Source of the DNA: Collinsella sp. AF23-2
GTDB taxonomy: Bacteria > Actinomycetota > Coriobacteriia > Coriobacteriales > Coriobacteriaceae
Length of the DNA: 64,000 nt
Reading direction: 5' to 3'
Assembly: GCF_003459245.1 (NCBI RefSeq)
Contig: NZ_QRVG01000011.1
Location: forward strand, 1-64,000
The notes below the pieces were generated by a model, which did not search any database, had not been told where the DNA came from, and saw only the letters and a program-made list of their open reading frames with translations. Shown in pieces: positions 11,750-21,531 of this stretch. Each line of letters starts with the position of its first letter. Position 1 is the first letter of the stretch. The translations under genes and the position numbers were made by a program.

Positions 11750-13681
11750 CTACTCGTTGTTGTCTGTTTTTCCATACATATTCAAAAGCTTGACGACGGT
11801 CTCCCATCGTTGGTTGTCGACAAGCTCCTGGATAGCCTCTTTGCTGGTAAGCATCTTGGCCATACTGCGGTAGAAACGGTCAAGCTTCTTGTCCTTAGCC
11901 TTTGAGACTGATACTAGAAAGACCGCCCGCACCGCTTGCCCGTTCCATTCGACCGGCTCGCGCAGCAGTCCAACGCAAACAAACGTCTCGTCCGTCACGG
12001 CCTTGACCGAATGGGGCATGGCGACCTGATTGCCAAAACTCGTCTGCGCGAGTTCCTCGCGACGCATGACCAGCTGCTTAAACTCGTCAGGCACGTTACG
12101 CATGGCGGCGACCTGCTCGCATAGAATTGAGATGACCTCGTTCTTGTCTGCAGCGACCATATCGGAGACAAAAAGGTCAGCCGAAAAATAAGGTGCAAGG
12201 TCACCGGTAACATTTGCACCGGCAAGAATCTCACGAACATCGTGCATATCATCGGCATCGAGAAAGAAGCTCACCTCGCGCACGGGCACCGGAAGCGCTC
12301 GATGCAGGGGCACCGTGGTAAAAACGTAATCGATACCCGTCATATCAATACTGTCGACATGGGAGGCATCGCAGGTCACAATCTTGTCCACGAGAGCACC
12401 GAACTCTTGGCGGTATCGGTACTCAAGGAGCTTGGCGCTTCCCTGTCCGCTCGCGCACACTACGAGGATATTCTTACGCGGGACCTCGCTCTTCTGGCGC
12501 TCAAGCGCCAAGGCGAAGGCGAGTGCGATATAGCCGATCTCGTCATCCGAAAGACGACTACCGTAGTGCTCGGCAAGGATGACCGACGAATCGAGTGCCA
12601 TCGAATACGCGAGCGCGAATCTCTCCTTGATATCGGCAAGCAGCGGATTATCGATATGCATGCGATATTTGAGACGCACGGCAAGCGGAACGATATGACG
12701 CGCGAGGTTCATGCGGAGCTCAAGATCGCCGCGAAAATCAAAGTGATAGGAATCCCAGATGCACTCGAGCATCTCAGTGACCACATCCCAAACCTCGTCG
12801 GAAATTACGAGACCTTCATCTGCACCGTCGGAACTAGCATACAGAGATTGCTTTCCCGCAAGGTGAATGGCGATGTAGGCAACCTCCTCCTCTGGGAGCC
12901 GAATGTCGAAAGCTTTCTCGATACGCAAAGCCACACAACCGGCCACCGCAAACTCGCGCGCTGTACGCAGCTTCTCAATATGTTCGGCTTCGAGCGGGAC
13001 GTAGCACTGCTCGCGGATTCGCCAAATGGCGACCGCGATATGAACCAGCAAGTTTTGATAGGCCGCTGAGTTGATTTGGAAGCCTTCCTCGGCAATGACC
13101 TCATTCACACAGGTGGCAATCGTGTCGAGGGTCACCTGGTTCTGAGAATCGCTCTCACGATGCTCTGCAAGCTTGTCGAGCGTAATGCTTGCCAAGCAGA
13201 GGCGACGCGACATCTCCGAGCCGCTCACGCGAATCCCGTAATGAGGACGCCGTTCAAGCTTGAGATCGAACTTGGCCAGCTGTGCCTCAACCCGCTTGAG
13301 ATCGCCTGAAATAGCATTGCGGGATACATAGAGGATCTCCGAAAGATCGTCCAGGGTGATCCAGTCGACGCGACTCAACAGGTCGTTCAGCAAGTACTCA
13401 ACGCGCCCCTCGCTCGTAGAGGGAATTGACTTGAGACCCCCATTGGATGCATCGTCCTTGATCGAGCGGTATGCGTCGCAATCGCTGATATTGAGGGTAT
13501 AACCCCCGCCACGGTGTTTATGGATATGGGCCTGAGGCTCGAGGACAGCGTTGAGCTTCTTGACATAAGTACGAATCGTGCGATCGCTCACGCCAAACTC
13601 TTCGCAAAGACGAGCGGGCGAAACATCGTGATTAGCCTCTATGTAGTCAAGTACTTTTTGAACCTGTGAATCTAACACCAA
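11750..13681 (-). CDS. licR: LicR/BglG-type PTS-controlled transcriptional activator
   Basis: A 643-aa multidomain regulator. Domains in order: DeoR-like HTH (about 5-45), Mga-type HTH (about 90-140), two PRD domains (about 190-295 and 300-395; phosphorylatable His214, His273 and His329 visible), EIIB-like domain (Cys409 in VVCASGQG) and EIIA type-2 domain (His557 in AMPHS). Such activators read PTS phosphorylation: HPr activates and the cognate IIB inhibits when substrate is absent. It heads the operon it most likely controls. The ribosome site GGAGGTG is followed by a TTG start; the next codon is GTG and could also be used. Confidence 0.92.
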   Translation of the reverse strand: MVLDSQVQKVLDYIEANHDVSPARLCEEFGVSDRTIRTYVKKLNAVLEPQAHIHKHRGGGYTLNISDCDAYRSIKDDASNGGLKSIPSTSEGRVEYLLNDLLSRVDWITLDDLSEILYVSRNAISGDLKRVEAQLAKFDLKLERRPHYGIRVSGSEMSRRLCLASITLDKLAEHRESDSQNQVTLDTIATCVNEVIAEEGFQINSAAYQNLLVHIAVAIWRIREQCYVPLEAEHIEKLRTAREFAVAGCVALRIEKAFDIRLPEEEVAYIAIHLAGKQSLYASSDGADEGLVISDEVWDVVTEMLECIWDSYHFDFRGDLELRMNLARHIVPLAVRLKYRMHIDNPLLADIKERFALAYSMALDSSVILAEHYGSRLSDDEIGYIALAFALALERQKSEVPRKNILVVCASGQGSAKLLEYRYRQEFGALVDKIVTCDASHVDSIDMTGIDYVFTTVPLHRALPVPVREVSFFLDADDMHDVREILAGANVTGDLAPYFSADLFVSDMVAADKNEVISILCEQVAAMRNVPDEFKQLVMRREELAQTSFGNQVAMPHSVKAVTDETFVCVGLLREPVEWNGQAVRAVFLVSVSKAKDKKLDRFYRSMAKMLTSKEAIQELVDNQRWETVVKLLNMYGKTDNNE

Positions 13682-13695
13682 CGTTTCACCTCCCC

Positions 13696-13722
13696 GTATC
13701 TATCTGACAATTAGAAAGATAC
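13696..13722 (-). promoter_or_regulatory. 27-bp imperfect palindrome before licR
   Basis: GTATCTATCT (13696-13705) and AGAAAGATAC (13713-13722) are inverted repeats with 9 of 10 matches. The site abuts the ribosome site of licR, so it could be an operator or a leader hairpin. Being only 15-41 bases from the start codon, it suits autoregulation. Confidence 0.4.
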
Positions 13723-13797
13723 AAGGTTTATGAAAGGTGTTCCACAATCCCGATTTCCCCAGAAGTCGGAAGTCTCTTGGGTGGAAACGGAAACTGT

Positions 13798-14478
13798 CTA
13801 GCGCATGAACGGGTTGCACATGAGTTCACGCGCCATAGTGGTCGAGGGACCGTGGCCAGTCAAACAAACGGTATCGGGTGGAAGCATGTGGGCGAGCTTG
13901 GAGAGCGAGCGCAGAATCGCTGCCTCGTCGCCACCGGCAAGATCGGTGCGGCCGTGGCTGCCCGGGAATAGGGTGTCGCCCACAAAGGCAATGTTCCTCT
14001 GCTCAGTGGCGGCGAACAGAACGATGCCGCCCGGTGTGTGCCCGGGCACCTCAATTACCTGCAGGCAAATGTCGCCCAGCTCAATGGTGTCGCCCTCGGC
14101 AAGCAGCCGCGTCGGCTCACCTGGATCGGGCGTCTCGATGCCCCACATCGCTCGCTGCTCCTCGATATTCGCATGCGGCACTGCTGCGTCCTTGCCACAC
14201 AGCTCGTACAGGGCGTCGGCGCCAACGGCGGCCCGAACTCCAGCGACACCGCCAACATGGTCGGCGTGACCGTGCGTGCAAACGGCGCCGAGCACCTGCA
14301 CATCGGGGTGTTCGGCTCGAATATGCTCCACCAAGCGCTCGCCTTCCCATGCGGGGTCGATAATCACGCACTCATTGTCCGAAATGACAGCATAGCTATT
14401 GGTCTGAATGGGACCGTTTACGAGCGTCTCGATCTCGACCGATCCCTTGGGAGTTAAATCCAAGGACACAGCACTCAT
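13798..14478 (-). CDS. MBL-fold hydrolase, glyoxalase II-like
   Basis: A 226-aa cytoplasmic metallo-beta-lactamase-fold enzyme. The zinc motif HGHADH (His69, His71, Asp73, His74) is complete, and further metal ligands lie in PGHTPGG, GDTLFPGSHGR and the C-terminal TGHG. The closest common family is the YcbL/GloB-like hydrolases acting on thioesters such as S-lactoylglutathione analogues. The true substrate is unknown, particularly in an anaerobe that may lack glutathione. It lies downstream of rel on the same strand, separated by a hairpin. Confidence 0.85.
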   Translation of the reverse strand: MSAVSLDLTPKGSVEIETLVNGPIQTNSYAVISDNECVIIDPAWEGERLVEHIRAEHPDVQVLGAVCTHGHADHVGGVAGVRAAVGADALYELCGKDAAVPHANIEEQRAMWGIETPDPGEPTRLLAEGDTIELGDICLQVIEVPGHTPGGIVLFAATEQRNIAFVGDTLFPGSHGRTDLAGGDEAAILRSLSKLAHMLPPDTVCLTGHGPSTTMARELMCNPFMR

Positions 14479-14498
14479 GCCCCTCTCCTCTCTATAGA

Positions 14499-14526
14499 AC
14501 TCGAGGCATCAAACGATGCCTCGAGT
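14499..14526 (-). terminator. Hairpin between rel and the MBL gene
   Basis: Twelve-base perfect arms (ACTCGAGGCATC at 14499-14510 and its complement at 14515-14526) around a 4-base loop; only a weak T-rich tail (TTCTATAG) follows on the minus strand. Probable terminator after rel. Confidence 0.6.
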
Positions 14527-14562
14527 GTAGCGAATATCGATAATGTGGCACGTTCGTCGCGA

Positions 14563-16923
14563 CTAAACGCGACGCTTGAGCTGAGCTCCACCCTCACCCG
14601 GCATCAGACGGCGTGCGTCATAGACCGAGTCGACACTGCTGATGGAAGCCAGCAGCGGATCCAGACCACTCGCGTCCGAAATCTCGACCATAAAGCGCAG
14701 GGTTGCAATACCCTCGCGGTTGGTCGACGTGGCGGCAGAAAGGATATTGCCGCCCGCATCGCCAATGGCAATGGTGACATCCTTGAGAAGGCCCATGCGG
14801 TCCAGGCACTCGACCACGATCTCAACCTGGAACAGGGTATCGGCAGCGCCGTCCCACTCAACGTCAATCATGCGCTCGGGGTGTTCCATAAGACCCTTGA
14901 CGTTGGGGCAGTTGGCACGGTGCACCGAGACGCCGCGGCCGCGCGTGATGAAGCCCACGATATCGTCGCCCGTCACGGGGTTGCAACAATGCGCCAGACG
15001 AACCAGCAAGCCGCTGTTGCTCTCGCCCTTGACGATGATACCGTTGCTGGCACTCTTGCCACGCTTTTGGGGCTTGCGGTTGGATCCGCGCGCGGGCTGC
15101 TTCACGACCTCGGCAATGGCCTCGGCCTTGGCGAGCTGCTCCTCGGGCTTGGGATCCAAGATCTGCTCGACTTTGTTGCCCACGGCACGCGGGGCGACTT
15201 TGCCCGCCCCAACGGCTGCGAACAGGTCCTCGAGCTGCTTGTAGTTAAACTGCTCTGCCACGGCATTGAGCGCACGCGTAGATCGCGGCGTAGAGATGCC
15301 GTACCCGCGCTTGCGCAGGTCCTTGGCCAGTATATCGCGGCCGGCGGCAGCGTCATCGTCTTTGGTCGCGGCAGCGAAGTAACGGCGAATCTTCGACTTG
15401 GCCGAAGGTGTCTTGACGATCTTGAGCCAATCGCGCGACGGCTTGGAACTCTTATTGGTCAGGATTTCAACGCGGTCGCCCGTCTTGATCTCATGCGTGA
15501 GCGGCGCGACCGCACCGTTGATCTTAGCGCCGACGCAGTGGTTGCCCACCTCGGTGTGAACGGCATAGGCAAAGTCGAGCGGCGTGGAGCCGGCACGAAG
15601 CGCCATGACCTCGCCCTTGGGCGTAAAGACAAAGATCTCCTGGTCGAAGAGGTCGACCTTCAACGAGTGCAGGTATTCCTTGGCATCGGTAATCTCATCA
15701 GACGCTGCCCAATCGAGCGAATGCTTGAGCCAGTTTATCTGGTCGTCCAGACGCTGGGCATCATTGGTCTTTGAAGCAGACGATCCGCCCGACTTCTTGT
15801 ACAGCCAGTGGGCGGCGATGCCGTACTCGGCCTGCTCGTGCATCTCGTAGGTTCGAATCTGAATCTCGAGCGGACGGGCCGTGGGGCCGATAACCGTCGT
15901 ATGAAGCGACTGATAGTTATTGACCTTGGGCATGGCGATATAGTCTTTAAAGCGACCGGGCATGGGGTGCCACAGCGTATGCACCGCACCGAGCGTGGAA
16001 TAGCAATCGCGCACCGAATGAGTGATGACGCGCAGCGCCACCAAGTCATAAATCTCGGAGAATTCCTTGCCTTTGCGCTTCATCTTTTGGTAGATGGACC
16101 AATAGTGCTTGGAGCGGCCGTTGATCTGGAAGCCCTCCAGGCCAATGCGGTTGAGTTCATCGGTGAGCGTCTTGATAGTCTCGGCCAGATAGCGCTCGCG
16201 AACCTCACGCGACTCTGCCACCATGCGCGCGATGCGCTGGTAGGCGTCGGGCTCCAAATAGAAGAAGGACAGATCCTCGAGCTCCCACTTAATAGAGCTC
16301 ATGCCCAGGCGGTCGGCCAGGGGCGCGTACACGTCCATAGTCTCGCGTGCCTTAAACAGGCGACGGTCCTCGCGCAGGGCGGCGAGCGTGCGCATATTAT
16401 GCAGGCGGTCGGCGAGTTTGACGATGATAACGCGGATGTCCTTGGACATGGCGAGGAACATCTTGCGCAGCGTGAGCGCCTGTTTCTCGTCCATGCTGTC
16501 GACTTCGATGTTGGTGAGCTTGGTCACGCCATCGACGAGCTCGGCCACCGTATCGCCAAACAGGCCGGAAACATCAGCAAGCGAGGTCTCGGTATCCTCG
16601 ACGGTATCGTGCAGCAGCGCGGCGCACACCACATCGCAGTCCATCTTGAGATCGGCCAAAATGATGGCCACCTCGACGGGATGGTTGATGTACATCTCAC
16701 CCGAGCGGCGCTTTTGGTTGCAGTGCTTCTCGGCAGCAAAGCAATAGGCCTGCTCCACCTTAGAAAAGTCGTCCTCATTCATATATTTGAGGCACAGGCG
16801 CTCCAGCTTGTCGTAGCTGTCCGCCATAATCTCGGGCGGCAGCTCATCGGCATGCTTATAGTGCTCCATCTCCGAGAACGGCTGGAGGGTGGAATCATGG
16901 GCGGTACGGGCTGCGGCATCCAT
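14563..16923 (-). CDS. rel: Bifunctional (p)ppGpp synthetase/hydrolase Rel
   Basis: A 786-aa RelA/SpoT homologue that makes and degrades (p)ppGpp in the stringent response. The hydrolase HD site is intact (His105-Asp106 in LLHDTVEDT), so it should be bifunctional. The synthetase domain follows (about 250-390; AMPKVNNYQSLHT visible), then TGS (FVFTPKGEVMALRAGSTPLDFAYAVH), a helical and zinc-finger-like region (AHCCNPVTGDDIVGFITRGRGVSVH) and a C-terminal ACT domain. It is followed by the MBL gene and preceded by recJ, 15 bases upstream, so recJ and rel may be co-transcribed. Confidence 0.97.
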   Translation of the reverse strand: MDAAARTAHDSTLQPFSEMEHYKHADELPPEIMADSYDKLERLCLKYMNEDDFSKVEQAYCFAAEKHCNQKRRSGEMYINHPVEVAIILADLKMDCDVVCAALLHDTVEDTETSLADVSGLFGDTVAELVDGVTKLTNIEVDSMDEKQALTLRKMFLAMSKDIRVIIVKLADRLHNMRTLAALREDRRLFKARETMDVYAPLADRLGMSSIKWELEDLSFFYLEPDAYQRIARMVAESREVRERYLAETIKTLTDELNRIGLEGFQINGRSKHYWSIYQKMKRKGKEFSEIYDLVALRVITHSVRDCYSTLGAVHTLWHPMPGRFKDYIAMPKVNNYQSLHTTVIGPTARPLEIQIRTYEMHEQAEYGIAAHWLYKKSGGSSASKTNDAQRLDDQINWLKHSLDWAASDEITDAKEYLHSLKVDLFDQEIFVFTPKGEVMALRAGSTPLDFAYAVHTEVGNHCVGAKINGAVAPLTHEIKTGDRVEILTNKSSKPSRDWLKIVKTPSAKSKIRRYFAAATKDDDAAAGRDILAKDLRKRGYGISTPRSTRALNAVAEQFNYKQLEDLFAAVGAGKVAPRAVGNKVEQILDPKPEEQLAKAEAIAEVVKQPARGSNRKPQKRGKSASNGIIVKGESNSGLLVRLAHCCNPVTGDDIVGFITRGRGVSVHRANCPNVKGLMEHPERMIDVEWDGAADTLFQVEIVVECLDRMGLLKDVTIAIGDAGGNILSAATSTNREGIATLRFMVEISDASGLDPLLASISSVDSVYDARRLMPGEGGAQLKRRV

Positions 16924-16938
16924 CGAGGTCCCCTTCCC

Positions 16939-19900
16939 CTAGGCCCGCGGTACGATCGGGCGGTTAACTTTGGCTAGCATATCAGAAGCGCACGAATCGA
17001 GCGCCCAACTCCGGAAAGCCGAGAACTCCATGCGCGAACGCAACCCCTCCAAATAGCGAATTGACCTGCTCAATTGCACACGGCCGGGGTTTTCGGCCAT
17101 CGCGATGCGACGGGTGTCGTCAAACCCCGAAACGCGACAGAAACCAAGCTCTTCGAAGATTCCCAGGCCACTCTCCACCGAGCGCTCGTCGACCGGCGTG
17201 CGAGCATCGATGGCAAGGCACATCTGCGCGATGTCGATATCGCTCGCGCTAAAGGAATCGTCCCCGGTCTTGCCGCGGTTGGAGCGCCACATGGTTTGCA
17301 GCGCGCGATAGAGCGTGACGAGCTCGTCGCGCTCGGGCGCATAGCAGTCGAGTAGGCGCTCGTTAATGCGGGCGTCGCGCGACGAATAGAGCAGGTGGAT
17401 CACGGCGGGCTGGCCATCGCGACCGGCGCGGCCGCTCATCTGGTTAAACTCAATCGCGCCAAACGGCATGTGGTAGAGCACGACATGGCGAATATCGGGA
17501 AGGTTGACGCCCTCGCCAAAGGCAGAGGTCGAGACGATGCAGCTGAGGCATCCGTCACGAAACGCCTCCTCTACGCGATGGCGGTCGGTGCGCGTAAGGC
17601 CCGCGTTGTAAAAGGCGATATGCGACGCGTAGTCGGGAACGCGTTTGCGTAGCGTCTTGGCAAGCGCCACGGACTGATCACGCGAGTTAACGTAGATGAC
17701 GGTCTTCTCCCCCGTCGCGACGATGGACACCAGGCGGTTTTCGCGGCTCGCAAGATCGCGGTCGTCCTCGAGCCGCAAGTTCTCGCGCACGGTCTCGTCG
17801 ACCACCGTACGGGTAATCGGCAACACGCGGGCAAGCTCCGCCACGACCGGAGCCGTCGCGGTGGCCGTCGCCGCCATAACGACCGGATCGCCCAGGGCCT
17901 TGAGGATGTCGGGCATGTCGAGGTATGCGCTACGGTCGCCGCCCTTGGCAAGACCGGCATGATGCGCCTCGTCGATAACGACAAACCCGATACGACCCGA
18001 GCGAGCAAAGCGGTCTCGGTGAATAGACAGGAACTCCGGCGTCGTGAGCACGATGCCGGTGCGGCCCGAAGCCAGGCCGGCAAACACGTCATCGCGCGCT
18101 GCCTCCACGGTCTCGCCGGTCAACACGCCCACGCCAATGCCGAGCGCAGCCATCGTCGATGAAAGATGATAGGCCTGGTCGGCAACGAGCGCGCGCAGCG
18201 GATAGACAAAGATGCTCGCGCGACCGCGAAGGACCGCCTCGCGTGCGGCGTGCACGTGGAAAATCAGAGACTTACCACGTCCCGTCCCCATAACGGCCAA
18301 AACGCTCTGGTGGTCGGCGAGCGCGTCGAGTGCCTCGACCTGCGCGCGATGTGGCTGGTTCGAGCCGATAAAGCTATGGATAAGCGAGCGCGTGAGCTCG
18401 GTATAAGAAAGCTGGGCGAGCGTCTCGCGTTTACGCGACTCCAGGCGCGGGCCTAAGTCCGCCGGTTGCACGCCGCGACGAAGCTCGCACGCCGGATCGT
18501 CGATATTGGGCGCCGTGGTATCACGCACCAAGACATCCTTGATCATGAGCTTGGGCTTCACGCGTCCCTGCCAATGCTCGGCCACGGCCTCGAATACCAA
18601 GTCGACGGCGCTGTCGCAATTGATGAGCCTATCGATCTGCGGCACGCGGAACATGATGGCCGGCACACTCGCGGCGCCATCAGTCGCCACAAAGCGCATG
18701 TGCTCGCCGGTTTTGCCCACCACGGCGCGATCGCACATCGTCACGCCCTCGGCCGCCAACAGCGGCACCTTATTGCCCTGGCCAAACGGCTCAAGACGAG
18801 AAATCTGCTCGATAGTCTCGATATTTAGCTCGGAGAGGTCAACGGTGGCGGCAACCTCGTCAGTGTCCTCAAAGTCATCGGCGGGAAGCTCCGATAGCAC
18901 GGCCGAAAGGCGACGACGGAACTCGTCGAGCTTGGACGCCTCGATGGTCACGCCCACCGCACCCGCATGCCCGCCGCGGCGAATCAGCAGATCCGAGCAG
19001 CGCTCTACGGCATCGAACAGGTTGACCTTGCCCACCGAGCGGCCCGATCCGCGTGCAACGCCGTCCTCGATCGAAAAGAGCAGCGCCGGCACGTGATAAC
19101 GGTTGGTCAGACGGCTCGCTACGATACCCTTGACGCCCTCGTGCCAGCCCTCGCCACCCACGACGATTGCGCGACCGCCATCATAAGTCTCCTCGACCTT
19201 TGCCATGGCGTCGCGTGTGAGCTCCGCTTCGATCTCGCGGCGCTGACGGTTGATCTCCTCGAGCTCGGCCGCCAGCGCGCTTGCCTCGATAGGATCGCGG
19301 GCAAGCAGCAGGTCGAGCGCCAGCTTGGGATCGGCCATGCGACCGGCGGCGTTCAAGCGGGGAATGAGCGAAAACGACAGGCCATCGGCCGTAATGCTAG
19401 AGAGGTCGGCCTTGGCGAGCGCTGCCAGCGCGATGTAGCCGGGACGAGCCGTCACGCGCATCTGCTGGATGCCCTCGGCGACCAACGCGCGGTTCTCGGG
19501 CGTGAGCGGCATCATGTCGGACACGGTGCCCAGCGCCGCGACCTCTATCAGCGAACGCCAATACGACGGCTTGCCCAAACGCTCGCCCAGAACCTGCACC
19601 AGCTTGAGTGCCACGCCGGCACCGGCAAGCTCACGCGAGGGACCCTCGTCCTCGAGCTTGGGGTCGGTCAAGGGCACGCCCTGCGGCACCTGGTCGGAGG
19701 GCTCGTGATGGTCCGTGACCACCAAATCGATCCCCAGGCTCTCCAGATAGGAAACCTCTTCCTTGGCGGCAATACCGTTATCGACGGTCACAATCAGGTT
19801 GGGTTGGGCGAGCTCGTTGACGCGGTCGAGCGCCGCACGCGACAGGCCGTAGCCCTCGTCAAAGCGATGCGGGATAAACGGCGTGACGTTGGCGCCAAAC

Positions 19901-20226
19901 GAACGTAGCGCCTCGGTCAACAGACAAGTCGACGTAATGCCGTCGACGTCAAAATCGCCAAAGACGGCGATGCGCTCGTGGCTGTGAATAGCACGCTCAA
20001 CGCGGGCGGCGACGACCGCCATGCCCGGAATAACGAGCGGGTCCGCCCAGTCGCGATCGAGCGAAGGCGTCAAAAACAGTTGGCCTTCTTCGATGGATGT
20101 AATGCCGTGCGCGACCATAATGCGCGCCACCAGCCCGGGTATGCCCAAGCCAGCCGAAAGCTCCTTTTCGAGCTCGGGGTTTTGCCGAGCGACCGCCCAG
20201 CGATGCGTCGTCTTAAGCGATGACAT
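16939..20226 (-). CDS. recJ: RecJ exonuclease fused to a RecQ-like SF2 helicase
   Basis: A 1095-aa fusion. Residues 1-570 are RecJ: DHH domain with FGDFDVDGITST (89-100) and TDHHEPSD (171-178), DHHA1 with GGHAGAVG (418-425), then an OB-like domain. RecJ is a 5'-3' single-strand exonuclease in recombination and repair. Residues 610-1000 are a full superfamily 2 helicase: Walker A GTGRGKS (647-653), DEAH (752-755), ATATAT, SAFGEGVNLP and QMSGRAGRDG (929-938), closest to RecQ. The remaining C-terminus resembles a winged-helix/RQC region without clear zinc cysteines. RecQ and RecJ act together in other bacteria, so the fusion makes functional sense. The ATG at 20226 has GGGGGTGG upstream; a GTG at 20271 has no ribosome site. 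Confidence 0.92.
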   Translation of the reverse strand: MSSLKTTHRWAVARQNPELEKELSAGLGIPGLVARIMVAHGITSIEEGQLFLTPSLDRDWADPLVIPGMAVVAARVERAIHSHERIAVFGDFDVDGITSTCLLTEALRSFGANVTPFIPHRFDEGYGLSRAALDRVNELAQPNLIVTVDNGIAAKEEVSYLESLGIDLVVTDHHEPSDQVPQGVPLTDPKLEDEGPSRELAGAGVALKLVQVLGERLGKPSYWRSLIEVAALGTVSDMMPLTPENRALVAEGIQQMRVTARPGYIALAALAKADLSSITADGLSFSLIPRLNAAGRMADPKLALDLLLARDPIEASALAAELEEINRQRREIEAELTRDAMAKVEETYDGGRAIVVGGEGWHEGVKGIVASRLTNRYHVPALLFSIEDGVARGSGRSVGKVNLFDAVERCSDLLIRRGGHAGAVGVTIEASKLDEFRRRLSAVLSELPADDFEDTDEVAATVDLSELNIETIEQISRLEPFGQGNKVPLLAAEGVTMCDRAVVGKTGEHMRFVATDGAASVPAIMFRVPQIDRLINCDSAVDLVFEAVAEHWQGRVKPKLMIKDVLVRDTTAPNIDDPACELRRGVQPADLGPRLESRKRETLAQLSYTELTRSLIHSFIGSNQPHRAQVEALDALADHQSVLAVMGTGRGKSLIFHVHAAREAVLRGRASIFVYPLRALVADQAYHLSSTMAALGIGVGVLTGETVEAARDDVFAGLASGRTGIVLTTPEFLSIHRDRFARSGRIGFVVIDEAHHAGLAKGGDRSAYLDMPDILKALGDPVVMAATATATAPVVAELARVLPITRTVVDETVRENLRLEDDRDLASRENRLVSIVATGEKTVIYVNSRDQSVALAKTLRKRVPDYASHIAFYNAGLTRTDRHRVEEAFRDGCLSCIVSTSAFGEGVNLPDIRHVVLYHMPFGAIEFNQMSGRAGRDGQPAVIHLLYSSRDARINERLLDCYAPERDELVTLYRALQTMWRSNRGKTGDDSFSASDIDIAQMCLAIDARTPVDERSVESGLGIFEELGFCRVSGFDDTRRIAMAENPGRVQLSRSIRYLEGLRSRMEFSAFRSWALDSCASDMLAKVNRPIVPRA

Positions 20227-20502
20227 AGGCGCCCACCCCCGATAGGGGCAGGTCGCCGCGATACCTCTCACGGTTCATAGCGATGAGTCCTCTGTGTATG
20301 CCCGCTTCGGCAGGCAGATCTGTTGAACGGATTTATTATACCGTGCAGAGCAGACGCAAATCGCCGCAGCACGCCGCGGTTTCGGTAAACGATGCCGGTA
20401 ATAGCCTCGAAATATTCGAGCGTTTCTGACGCACGGACGCATGCGAGCGTCTAGCATATCCATTCAAAACGGATTCACGGGCAAAGGGAGTCACAAGCGC
20501 AT

Positions 20503-21501
20503 ATGAAGCAATGGGTTGGACTGGGCAAGTTTCTCGCGGGGCACATGCAGGTCATCGTTCCGATTTGCGTGGCGCTCGGCGTGCTCTTTCCCCAACAGAT
20601 TGGCGTACTCAAGCCCATCGTTCCCACCCTGTTTGCCTTTATGACGTTTCAGGGTGCGCTCAGCAACACCTTTCACCAGGTAACCGAGGTGTTCCGCCGT
20701 CCGCTGCACCTGGTCTTGGCGTTACTCGTCTCGGCGGTGCTTATCCCTATCGCAGCCTATGCCATGGGATCGTTATTCTTTGGCTCCAACCCCAACCTTG
20801 TCTGCGGCATCGTGCTCGAGTACAGCGTACCCGTGGCAGTCACCGCCTTTATGTGGATCAGTATGTTCGGCGGCAACGGCCCGCTCGCGCTCACCATCAT
20901 CCTGACATCCTCGGTCATCTCGCCCGTCACGATTCCGCTCACGCTTAAGCTCCTGCTGGGTGCCACCGTTGCAATCGATGTTACGGGCATGATGCAGAAC
21001 ATGGCCTTTATGATCGCCATCCCCGCCGTGCTCGGCATCGTGATCAACGAGTTCACGCGCGGATGGGGACACGAGAAACTCTCCCCCGCGCTTTCGCCCG
21101 CCTGCAAGTTTATGATGATGGGTGTCATCGCCTCCAACTCCACCGCCATGAGCGAGTACGTGCTACACATGAATGCGGTGCGCCTGGAAGTTGCCCTCTT
21201 TATTTTGACCTTCGCCATCAGCGGCTTTGTCGTCGGCATTCTGGTCGCCCGCGCGTTGCACCTGCCGTATAGCGAGACGACCACCATGTGCTTTACCTGC
21301 GGCATGCGCAATATCTCTTCGGGCGCCGTCATCGCCACGCAGTATTTTCCCGGCGAGGTCGTGTTTCCCGTCATGTGCGGAACGCTGTTTCAGCAGGTGC
21401 TCGCCTCGGTTATCGGACATCTCTTTGAGCGACTGACCGGCGAGGAGCGCGCCAAACAGCGCAAGCGGGTCAAGGCTGGGCGCGACGCGATGGCACGCTA
21501 G
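20503..21501 (+). CDS. Bile acid:sodium symporter (BASS) family transporter
   Basis: A 332-aa membrane protein with about nine hydrophobic helices and the BASS-type stretches YSVPVAVTAFMW and TCGMRNISSGAVIATQYF. The family includes bile-acid, pantothenate, pyruvate and other organic-anion symporters, and the bacterial members are poorly assigned. Bile acid uptake is tempting in a gut organism but cannot be concluded from sequence. It is the first plus-strand gene of the window and stands alone. The upstream 276 bases, down to the recJ start, hold its promoter region; no clear motif was identified there. Confidence 0.85.
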   Translation: MKQWVGLGKFLAGHMQVIVPICVALGVLFPQQIGVLKPIVPTLFAFMTFQGALSNTFHQVTEVFRRPLHLVLALLVSAVLIPIAAYAMGSLFFGSNPNLVCGIVLEYSVPVAVTAFMWISMFGGNGPLALTIILTSSVISPVTIPLTLKLLLGATVAIDVTGMMQNMAFMIAIPAVLGIVINEFTRGWGHEKLSPALSPACKFMMMGVIASNSTAMSEYVLHMNAVRLEVALFILTFAISGFVVGILVARALHLPYSETTTMCFTCGMRNISSGAVIATQYFPGEVVFPVMCGTLFQQVLASVIGHLFERLTGEERAKQRKRVKAGRDAMAR

Positions 21502-21531
21502 GCAGCACACTTTTCGCAGGCGCTCGCCTTG

